From: Halodesulfovibrio sp. MK-HDV
GTDB taxonomy: Bacteria; Desulfobacterota; Desulfovibrionia; Desulfovibrionales; Desulfovibrionaceae
Direction of reading: 5' to 3'
Assembly (NCBI RefSeq): GCF_009914765.1
Contig: NZ_WYDS01000024.1
Span: 1-60,431 of the forward strand
DNA: 60,431 bases
The notes beneath the pieces are model-generated. The model was not told where the DNA came from, did not search any database, and worked only from the letters and a program-made list of their open reading frames with translations. Positions 37,170 through 43,926 of this stretch are shown here, one piece after another; position 1 is the first letter of the stretch, and every line of letters begins with the position of its first letter. A program made the position numbers and the translations under genes.

Positions 37170-37209
37170 AAATCCCCCGTCACTCATTAATGTAACGGGG
37201 GATTTTTTT
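37170..37209. terminator. Bidirectional terminator
   Basis: AATCCCCCGT pairs with ACGGGGGATT, with A-rich left and T-rich right flanks. It separates the plus-strand Mo cluster from the convergent patatin gene. Confidence 0.88.
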
Positions 37210-38071
37210 ATGCTGAAAGAAATTCCTGTAAGGCAGCTGTATGCTTTAGTGCCATCGCATAGCCATCATCATACAATTGATACAACTTACGCTGATCGCG
37301 GCAAACACGCCCGACGCCAAGAGTACTTTCAGGCCGAATCACAAAGATTTCGCCCTGCTTTTCCTTCGCCTCGATTACTGCCAGTTGATCATTATATGCT
37401 TCATGGCGATGCTCCAGCACTCTGATCAATCCTGGAAATTGTGGATACCGCCATTTACATAGTGCTAACGATTTGCTGGCATGTTTGCGATAACCTTCCG
37501 GTTGCGTAAGAACCAAAACCGGCTTTTCACCATGCTCCAGACACTGCTGAAGCGGGATAAAGTTCGCAATGCCACCATCCATATACACCGAGCCGTTATA
37601 TTCCACAGGCTTGGCAATAAGCGGCAAGCTTGCCGATGCCCGCATAATAGTCAGCACGTTCTCCCGACTTCCAAGCATGCTCTTTTCAAACATCACGGCT
37701 TCACCGGTATAGCAATCAGTTACACCTATCCAAAATTTGATCGGATTGTTTTTAAACGTTTCATAATCAATCGGTACGATGTGCAATGGCATATCTTCAA
37801 AAATGAAATCCATTCCGAACAAATCGCCGCCTTTTAACAGACGTAAAAAGCTTAGGTACCTTTTGTCGTTAACAAAACGTATATTTGCTATTCTGTTTCG
37901 CTCCGGCTGGTTGGAAATAAGATTGGCACCGTTACATGCCCCCATAGATACCCCGTACAAGGAAGAAAACGAAAAACGCATGTCCATAAAATGCCGAAGT
38001 ACACCAGCAGAGAAATTTCCCCGAAGTCCTCCGCCTTCAAGAACAAGTCCGGCGGTAACAGTTGATTGCAT
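37208..38071 (-). CDS. Patatin-like phospholipase
   Basis: 287-aa lipid acyl hydrolase of the patatin/YjjU type. Oxyanion motif LEGGGLRGNFSAGVL near residue 9, nucleophile elbow GVSMG (GxSxG) near 40 and catalytic Asp in YMDGGIANFIPL near 168 form the Ser-Asp dyad. No signal peptide, so probably cytoplasmic. The start at 38071 follows AGGAGG at eight bases; an upstream in-frame start at 38110 would add 13 residues without support. Confidence 0.88.
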   Translation of the reverse strand: MQSTVTAGLVLEGGGLRGNFSAGVLRHFMDMRFSFSSLYGVSMGACNGANLISNQPERNRIANIRFVNDKRYLSFLRLLKGGDLFGMDFIFEDMPLHIVPIDYETFKNNPIKFWIGVTDCYTGEAVMFEKSMLGSRENVLTIMRASASLPLIAKPVEYNGSVYMDGGIANFIPLQQCLEHGEKPVLVLTQPEGYRKHASKSLALCKWRYPQFPGLIRVLEHRHEAYNDQLAVIEAKEKQGEIFVIRPESTLGVGRVCRDQRKLYQLYDDGYAMALKHTAALQEFLSA

Positions 38072-38262
38072 CGGTAAAACCTCCTGAGGAATTGCTTGGT
38101 AAAACAACAACTCAACCTTGGAGGTGTTGTATAGTATTTGGAGAACATAATCGAAAGTGTCCTGAGAGGACAGTAGCAGAAAGAAGATTCTCTATCATGA
38201 TAATTGTCTACACAAAATAACTAGTATTTTTTCAACACCAACGTTCACGCTAATTACAGAAC

Positions 38263-38294
38263 AAAGGCTCTCACATTTTCATGTAAGAGCCTTT
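38263..38294 (-). terminator. Hairpin downstream of panF
   Basis: AAAGGCTC...GAGCCTTT stem with ACAT/ATGT inner pairing around TTTC, about 75 bases past the panF stop. The T run is poor in both directions. Its loop and stem resemble the hairpins at 43659 and 51404. Confidence 0.5.
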
Positions 38295-38367
38295 GTATAT
38301 ATTCAAGCTTCTCTGCATTCAAAACAGTGAATAGCTGTTCCTTTCACAGAATAAAGAAGTTGTTACA

Positions 38368-39852
38368 CTATCGCTGTTCACCCCAGAATAAGGCAATAAC
38401 CCTATCATTCGGAGCACGGCCAACATACGATCCTGCAATAAAAGCGCTGAGTGCTATCAACGTAGTCGGCACAATTGCATGCACTCCGCCCATCGCCGGT
38501 TTCATCATGCTGATTGTAATGAAGGATACAACACCAAAGGTAATCGAAGCCACAGCACCAGTTGCGTTTGCTCGCTTCCAGTAAAGTCCAAGAAGAATTG
38601 GCCACAGGAATACAGCTTCCAACCCACCAAATGCAAACAAGTTAATCCACACGAGCAGATCTGGCGGCTGAATAGCAGCAAAAAAGACTATCAGCCCGAT
38701 GACGGCAGTAGACATCAAGCTCATACGCTGAATGCTTACAGAAGGCATCAGAGAGGCATCGCCTTTTAATCTGTAATGCACATATAAATCTTTAATAATC
38801 GCGGCAGAAACAAGCAGAAGCATGGAATCAACGGTGGACATGATGGCAGCAAGAGGCCCTGCAATGAACACCCCAGCCCAGAACGGTGAAAGCAATTCCA
38901 TAATCAACGATGGCATTGCAAGGTCACCCGCAGGAAGATCAGGAAGAATCGCACGTCCCAACGCGCCGGAAAGATGCGCACAGAGGATAATGAATCCGAT
39001 AATAAGTGTACCGATGATCATAGCATCATGCATCGCACGGGAATCTTTGTAGCCCATGCAACGTTGCGTTGTCTGCGGCAGGCCTAATATCCCCAAGCCT
39101 ACAAGAATCCATAAGGACATTGTAAAAGGCTGCGGAACAGCATTTTTGGGCCCCGTTGGAGTAATCAAACCGGGATCAATATCTTTAAGTGCTGTCATGC
39201 ACTGTTCCATTCCCCCACCGGCATTAATGATTGCCAGCAGGATAACGACAACAGCCACAACCATAATAACACCTTGAATGGCATCAGTAATAACTACGGC
39301 ACGGAAGCCGCCCACGGCAGTGTAAAGAACAACGGTAACACCAAACAACACCAGTCCGACAATGTACGGATATCCGGTTACTGCCTGAAAAAGTCGTGCT
39401 CCGCCGATAAACTGAGCAAGCATGGCTGCCATGAAAAATACGAGTAACGCAACTGAGCAAAGGATTACAACGGCATCGCTTTTATATCGAGCGCGTAAAA
39501 AGTCCGTAATAGTCATGGAGTTGGTTTTACGGGCAATAATGGCAAAACGTTTACCGAGAACACCCAGCGTAAGAAAGGTGGTCGGTACCTGAATCATTGC
39601 AAGAAACACCCAGCTCAAACCGTAACGGTACGCAACCCCGGGGCCGCCAACAAAACTGCTGGCACTGGTGTAGCTTGCGATAATTGTCATAGCGAGAACA
39701 AAACCACCCATGGAACGACCACCGATAAAGTAGTCTTCCATAAATCCCTGAGAAGATTTGGATGATGCTTTGTTACGCGCCCAAAGCGCCACAGCAAATG
39801 AAAGTGCCAGATACAGCACCACAGGGATTATTGTAATCAGCGCATCACTCAT
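38368..39852 (-). CDS. panF: Sodium/pantothenate symporter
   Basis: 494-aa inner-membrane transporter of the sodium:solute symporter family with about 13 spans. Family patterns: DYFIGGRSMGGFVLAMTIIASYTSASSFVGG split over residues 40-70 with the Na-binding Ser/Thr cluster, and FIAGPLAAIMSTVDSMLLL near 310. PanF is favoured over PutP because of the adjoining yhdT gene, the usual partner; specificity is therefore by context. Its ATG overlaps the yhdT stop (ATGA). Confidence 0.87.
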   Translation of the reverse strand: MSDALITIIPVVLYLALSFAVALWARNKASSKSSQGFMEDYFIGGRSMGGFVLAMTIIASYTSASSFVGGPGVAYRYGLSWVFLAMIQVPTTFLTLGVLGKRFAIIARKTNSMTITDFLRARYKSDAVVILCSVALLVFFMAAMLAQFIGGARLFQAVTGYPYIVGLVLFGVTVVLYTAVGGFRAVVITDAIQGVIMVVAVVVILLAIINAGGGMEQCMTALKDIDPGLITPTGPKNAVPQPFTMSLWILVGLGILGLPQTTQRCMGYKDSRAMHDAMIIGTLIIGFIILCAHLSGALGRAILPDLPAGDLAMPSLIMELLSPFWAGVFIAGPLAAIMSTVDSMLLLVSAAIIKDLYVHYRLKGDASLMPSVSIQRMSLMSTAVIGLIVFFAAIQPPDLLVWINLFAFGGLEAVFLWPILLGLYWKRANATGAVASITFGVVSFITISMMKPAMGGVHAIVPTTLIALSAFIAGSYVGRAPNDRVIALFWGEQR

Positions 39853-40184
39853 GCGATATTTCCTTTATTGGAATCTACGGCATGCTGTTCGCTTTCCGCA
39901 GTGCCCAATTCATCGTCAGATACTTCATCATCAAGCGGCATTTCTTTAAAAAAGAAACGCACAATTCCCCAGAGTAGAATGGTAATTAAAGGGTAGCCGA
40001 CAATACAGCTGTAAAAAAACCATTCCGGCATACCGAACACATACGCATACTGTTCTGGATCGCCGTCGCCCATTCCGTATCCGAAAATGAACCACCAGAA
40101 AAAATACAGAGCGTAGGCTCCCAAAGAAAACAACGCCTCTTTGTTGGCTTGAGCAAAACGCCAGTCCTGTGTCTGCTTATTCAT
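39849..40184 (-). CDS. yhdT: YhdT family small membrane protein (DUF997)
   Basis: 111-aa protein with two membrane spans (ALFSLGAYALYFFWWFIF near residue 17 and FFYSCIVGYPLITILLWGIV near 58) and an acidic C-terminus. It matches YhdT, which is found next to panF in many bacteria and is probably an accessory subunit of the symporter. ATG 40184 is chosen for the AGGTG in front; GTG 40193 is an alternative. Confidence 0.85.
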   Translation of the reverse strand: MNKQTQDWRFAQANKEALFSLGAYALYFFWWFIFGYGMGDGDPEQYAYVFGMPEWFFYSCIVGYPLITILLWGIVRFFFKEMPLDDEVSDDELGTAESEQHAVDSNKGNIA

Positions 40185-40987
40185 ATGATACACCTGTAAA
40201 ATTTAAGAAACGAACACTGCAAGCAAGGCATGAACGTTAACAGCCCATTATCAATACTAAAAAAGATACCAACAGCACTTTTACACAGTGTCGGTATCAA
40301 TACGGTAAGGCGGAATAAAATTGCCTCACATTTTTGCTATGCAGTCTAAGCGTTATGCAAACTCTTTAAAAAAAGAACACTAAAGGACATTAATTCCTTC
40401 AGCACAAAAAATAACACCAATTGCTTGAAGCCTTCTGCCCTAAAGCACTCAAGAAAACAAGCCATCGGACGCTGTTTTCATTCCCTTATTTTCCTCTTCC
40501 AACCACACCTGCTCCACACAATAGAAACACCAATTCAGTAGAAATTTTGCAATTCAATTTTTACAAGCCAACCTACTTCAACGCTCGGTACTATACAAAA
40601 GCAAACAAAGTTACACTTGGACAAAATTGCCCCGGCTTATACAAAAACTATCACTTCATGACGAGGGTTATTAACGACAAGCAAAAATGAAAAACAGAAA
40701 CAGAACCATATCCCACTATTCTGGACAGAAAATATGAGTCCTCATCGATCAGAAACCTTTTCCGCTCAAAACTGGCAGAGTTTCATTACGTGTTATGGTC
40801 ACAGCAACAAAACCTGATTGCTGTACTTTGAATTAACAGCTTAGAGCGACTAAAATTATGAGTAAAAACACTTTTATCTTATTAGATTCAATATTAAAGT
40901 TTTTATTCTTAAATAATTTTTAGAAATTTAGTTGACGCTATCAACCTTTATGCTTATTTTCTCTTTTAGAAAAAACGGAGCTGACAC
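40185..40987. other. Long AT-rich intergenic region before the MarR regulator
   Basis: About 800 bases. It holds the yhdT-panF promoter side on the left and the MarR promoter/operator on the right. The open frame at 40421-40690 has no recognisable features or ribosome-binding site and is not called. No tRNA or clear repeat was seen. Confidence 0.5.
40928..40947 (+). promoter_or_regulatory. MarR operator copy 1 (imperfect)
   Basis: GTTGA/TCAAC inverted repeat (40931-40945) in the context TTAGTTGAC, matching the left arm of the perfect site at 41455. It lies about 40 bases upstream of the MarR gene, so autoregulation is likely. Confidence 0.6.
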
Positions 40988-41428
40988 ATGAAACAATTAA
41001 CGACAGCAAACACAGTTGTTGAAAACATATTAGAAATAGCGTGGCACTTTAGTTCCCGCGGTATTAATGGTGCATGTTGTGCAGATTTATCTCTTGCGGA
41101 ATTTAGAGCTCTGCAAACAACTGCCATTACACCTAACTGTTCTGTTCAGCACATAGGTAGAATTCTAGATTTCACGAAAAGCGGCGCAACCCGCATCGTT
41201 AATCGATTAGAAAAGCAACAACTGGTAACAAAAGTTCGCTCCGCAGCGGATGCCAGAGTTTGTTGCGTTACCCCTACTCCCGCCGGACTAGAACTGTTGC
41301 AAGACGCAATGCAGTGTACCAATGATCGTCTGGAACAGGCTCTACGTAAGGTAACTCCATCTGAGCGGGATGATATTTCCAACTCTTTGAATTTACTAGC
41401 GAGAACACTCACTTCATTGGATAAATAA
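40988..41428 (+). CDS. MarR family transcriptional regulator
   Basis: 146-aa winged-helix regulator. The recognition region is SVQHIGRILDFTKSGATRIVNRLEKQQLV (about residues 52-80) and the wing SAADARVCCVTPTPAG. It has two vicinal Cys pairs (ACC near residue 34, VCC near 97) plus further Cys, suggesting a thiol- or arsenic-type metalloid sensor. The gene precedes an ArsP-like permease, and the same operator sequence precedes both, so the permease is its probable target. Confidence 0.85.
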   Translation: MKQLTTANTVVENILEIAWHFSSRGINGACCADLSLAEFRALQTTAITPNCSVQHIGRILDFTKSGATRIVNRLEKQQLVTKVRSAADARVCCVTPTPAGLELLQDAMQCTNDRLEQALRKVTPSERDDISNSLNLLARTLTSLDK

Positions 41429-41454
41429 AGGGCTCGTCCCCCTTTTTTAAAATA

Positions 41455-41475
41455 TTAGTTGACGATGTCAACTAA
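41455..41475 (+). promoter_or_regulatory. MarR operator copy 2 (perfect palindrome)
   Basis: Arms TTAGTTGAC and GTCAACTAA with a 3-base centre, ending 13 bases before the permease ATG. It overlaps the leader and Shine-Dalgarno area. The same left arm occurs in front of the MarR gene. Confidence 0.7.
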
Positions 41476-41487
41476 AAGGAGACCAAC

Positions 41488-42384
41488 ATGAACAACCTAC
41501 AAAAGACTTTAGAATATTTTGCCTTCATCAGCGTTGAACTTACGATTTTATTCCTTGGAATCAGCACCGCAGTCGCGCTAGCCCTCATGTATATCCCACA
41601 GGAAAAACTTAAGGGCTGGATTTCCCGTAAAGGCATATGGGGCAATATTCTCGGAGCACTGGTTGGTGGCCTGACTCCATTTTGTGCCTGCTCGACCATT
41701 CCGATGACCCTTGGACTCCTCAATGCAGGGACACCGTTCGGCCCAGTAATGTCCTTTGTAATCGCCTCGCCAATTCTTAACCCGATTATTTTAAGCATGA
41801 TTGCTACCTTAATGGGTGGGAAAGCGGCACTTATGTACGGTATAGTAACATTCGTTGCTGCGGTAACATTCGGCTTACTTTTAGATGCATTCGGATTTGG
41901 TAAACTTGTTCGCAACGTACGTCTTCAGCAGAGCTGCTGTGGTGGGGAAGCTGAAACAGTACCCCCAACATTTGGGGGGAAAAGCAAAGCAGCCTTTAGT
42001 TCAGCTTTGGGAGATTTTAGACGCGTGTTCTTCTACCTGTTCATAGGTGTCGCAATTGGTGCGGGTATCTATGGCTACATGCCACAGGAACTCATTGTAG
42101 AGTGGGCAGGCCCTAGCAACCCGCTTGCAATTCCTATCGCAGCTCTTGTTGGTATCCCTCTTTATATCCGTGCTGAAACAGCAATTCCAATTGGTTTAGC
42201 GCTTGCGGGAAAAGGCATGGGGCTTGGAGCTGTCATCGCGCTCATTATCGGCGGTGCAGGGATGGCTATTCCTGAAATGAGTATGCTTGCTTCTATCTTT
42301 AAAAAACGCCTTGTTGCTGCCATCGTTCTAGTCATTTTTTCAACGGCTGTTGTGGCTGGTATTTTCTTCACCACCATACTGTAA
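41488..42384 (+). CDS. ArsP/YraQ-family permease
   Basis: 298-aa inner-membrane permease with eight or more spans in two similar halves. It carries the family motif GLTPFCACSTIPMTLGLLNAG (about residues 60-80) with the conserved Cys pair, and in the second half GIPLYIRAETAIPIG. ArsP exports trivalent organoarsenicals; the Cys motif and the Cys-rich MarR regulator fit a metalloid or thiol-reactive substrate, but this is inference. AGGAGA lies before the ATG. Confidence 0.87.
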   Translation: MNNLQKTLEYFAFISVELTILFLGISTAVALALMYIPQEKLKGWISRKGIWGNILGALVGGLTPFCACSTIPMTLGLLNAGTPFGPVMSFVIASPILNPIILSMIATLMGGKAALMYGIVTFVAAVTFGLLLDAFGFGKLVRNVRLQQSCCGGEAETVPPTFGGKSKAAFSSALGDFRRVFFYLFIGVAIGAGIYGYMPQELIVEWAGPSNPLAIPIAALVGIPLYIRAETAIPIGLALAGKGMGLGAVIALIIGGAGMAIPEMSMLASIFKKRLVAAIVLVIFSTAVVAGIFFTTIL

Positions 42385-42414
42385 GCACTCAAACAACCTT
42401 TAAGGGAGATTATT

Positions 42415-42579
42415 ATGGAAGATACTAAGAAAAAAAGCCTTTGGGCTCGCTTAACCGGCACGGGCTCTGATTGCGGATGTTGTTGCGGAACAATCATTGA
42501 GGAAACGCCTGAAGCTGAAAAAGAAAGAACTCAGCCGGATGAGGGCAAAAAAACTCAAGAAAAAACCGACACCAAGTAA
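42415..42579 (+). CDS. Small Cys-rich protein following the permease
   Basis: 54-aa protein with DCGCCCG near residue 20 and a Lys/Glu-rich tail. AGGGAG stands seven bases before the ATG and it follows the permease by 30 bases, so it is very likely co-expressed. Small proteins with a DCCC-type motif beside ArsP-like permeases are described as putative metal-binding proteins in this group of bacteria (recalled, not checked). It may bind the transported metalloid. Confidence 0.7.
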   Translation: MEDTKKKSLWARLTGTGSDCGCCCGTIIEETPEAEKERTQPDEGKKTQEKTDTK

Positions 42580-42655
42580 CACATACAGCTGCATCCCTCT
42601 GTACATCGACTAAATCTGCAACCCAACTCACACTCAACTTACAAAGAAACTACCC

Positions 42656-42995
42656 ATGGATGCTATTTTAGCTGAAATGGAATTTGAGGCGCTTGCCAAC
42701 GGCGAGTTCATAACCTCTGCAGAAGGGGTACGAAACATTATTGTTAATAAAAGTGTTCTACTCTTGGATGTCCATACTGGAACAGAAGCCCCACATTGCA
42801 GCTATCCGTTCGCGAAGAACATTCCTCTGGAAAAATCTTCCAGACCGCATATGTGAACTGCCTACAGACAAGATAATTATCACGCTGGCAGCCTCTTCAT
42901 TTCAAGATGCCGTTGGTTTCTTTTACCTGCGTCAAGCTGACTTTGAGGCAGTAAAAACCATGGTCGGTGGATCAGAGCAATTGCTACTATTTTAA
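42656..42995 (+). pseudogene. Degenerate rhodanese-like protein, frameshifted
   Basis: Two frames form a 112-residue rhodanese-like domain (SAEGVRNIIVNKSVLLLDVHTG, then LPDRICELPTDKIII and FFYLRQADFEAVKTMVGG). One A too many in AAAAA (42831-42835) breaks the frame. The loop that should carry the active-site Cys reads ITLAASSFQDAV, without Cys, so it is decayed or inactive even if the frame were joined. Confidence 0.6.
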
Positions 42996-43059
42996 AGCCT
43001 GCCCCACTCTACGCACGCATGAAAAAATCATAACTCGTTCTTCTAATTTTACTTTGAAA

Positions 43060-43314
43060 AACTACACAACAGAGACTCCCAGAATCAATATTCATACCCC
43101 TCTGAGAGAACTGAGCTTTGAATACTTAGCGAGTGGTAAACACTGCGTGACCGGAAAAGAATTTCTCAGTCTCATTGCATCCAATGAAGTTTTATTTTTA
43201 GATGTGCGAACAGATGAAGAACAGTACAACTCCGTGCACCCGTGGGCGACGCACATTCCATTACATATTCTTCTAGAAAGAATTTGTGCCCATTTTAGGA
43301 TTGATGAACTTTAA
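43060..43314 (+). pseudogene. Truncated rhodanese-like fragment
   Basis: An open frame (from about 43060) with SFEYLASGKHCVTGKEFLSL and NEVLFLDVRTDEEQYNSVH, the N-terminal half of a rhodanese like that just upstream. It stops at RIDEL before the active-site loop. A tandem duplicate cut by a deletion is the simplest reading. Left edge is approximate. Confidence 0.5.
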
Positions 43315-43329
43315 AGCGTAACAAATTGC

Positions 43330-43561
43330 ATCAATAACAGCACTGGTTGTTCCGGTTTCATCTTTCTCTGGATTTCTAGTGTACCTTCAAATGGGTGACG
43401 TAACCTTTTGGGTTGCTGCAACTTGCGGAGGTATGGCAGTAATTGGGGGATATGTAGAAACCAAAGTAATGGATCGCTGTTTTTCACAAACTGTTGTTCG
43501 TAAATTCCTTGCGGTTGTTATGCTGTTTCTCGCAGGCAAAATACTTTTTAATTCCTTTTAA
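43330..43561 (+). pseudogene. C-terminal remnant of a TSUP (TauE/SafE) permease
   Basis: About 75 residues with three hydrophobic segments ending MLFLAGKILFNSF, preceded by ITALVVPVSSFSGFLVYLQMG without a start codon. This is the usual C-terminal half of TauE/SafE-type sulfur-compound permeases, which often accompany rhodaneses. The N-terminal half is missing, apparently removed by the same deletion that cut the upstream rhodanese. Confidence 0.55.
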
Positions 43562-43650
43562 TCAACTGGGAGGAAAAATGATGATGCAACTGCGCCTAAC
43601 AACAACCACGCGACCTTTTACGACTTGAACGTCCCTCTCAACATTTGAAC

Positions 43651-43752
43651 AAAAAAAAAGCTCTTACACTTTCGTGTACGAGCTTTTTTTTTGCTTGTTC
43701 TATCCAAGAGGATTTATCCTCATGCCGCCTGCGTAAAAGGCAGGTGTAATCT
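43651..43752 (-). repeat. Left copy: terminator hairpin + degenerate tRNA 3' fragment
   Basis: On the minus strand a decayed tRNA-like 3' segment (anticodon-stem-like CCTGC/GCAGG around CTTTTAC) is followed by the hairpin AGCTCTTACAC/GTGTACGAGCT with T and A runs. Base for base it aligns, with many substitutions, to 51399-51498. The two copies are direct repeats bounding a 7.7-kb segment. Confidence 0.6.
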
Positions 43753-43857
43753 TCTAGACAAGAATTTCAGTATTCACTCTAAAACCACAAGAACAACAAA
43801 CGTGACCTACCCTTAAAACAGGTAATTTCTCAAAGCAAAAACGGAACTCAACCCATC

Positions 43858-43873
43858 CTATCGAAATCGATAG
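43858..43873. promoter_or_regulatory. Palindrome upstream of the autotransporter
   Basis: CTATCGAAATCGATAG is a perfect 7-bp inverted repeat with a 2-base centre, 54 bases before the autotransporter ATG. Possible operator; the LuxR-type gene downstream is one candidate binder. Confidence 0.4.
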
Positions 43874-43926
43874 TAGTTAACTAGTTACCCCTGTGTATAT
43901 GATGCTTGGCAAAAGGGGGACTAACA

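Larger units (their letters stand above)
43562..43926. other. Junction region before the autotransporter
   Basis: Holds the left terminator/tRNA-like repeat (43651-43752), then about 170 bases of leader with a CTATCGAAATCGATAG palindrome and the autotransporter Shine-Dalgarno. No gene. Confidence 0.55.

Noticed and set aside
40421-40690. 89-codon open frame between yhdT and the MarR gene
   Set aside because: No ribosome-binding site, no hydrophobic or domain pattern, and AT-rich chance composition.
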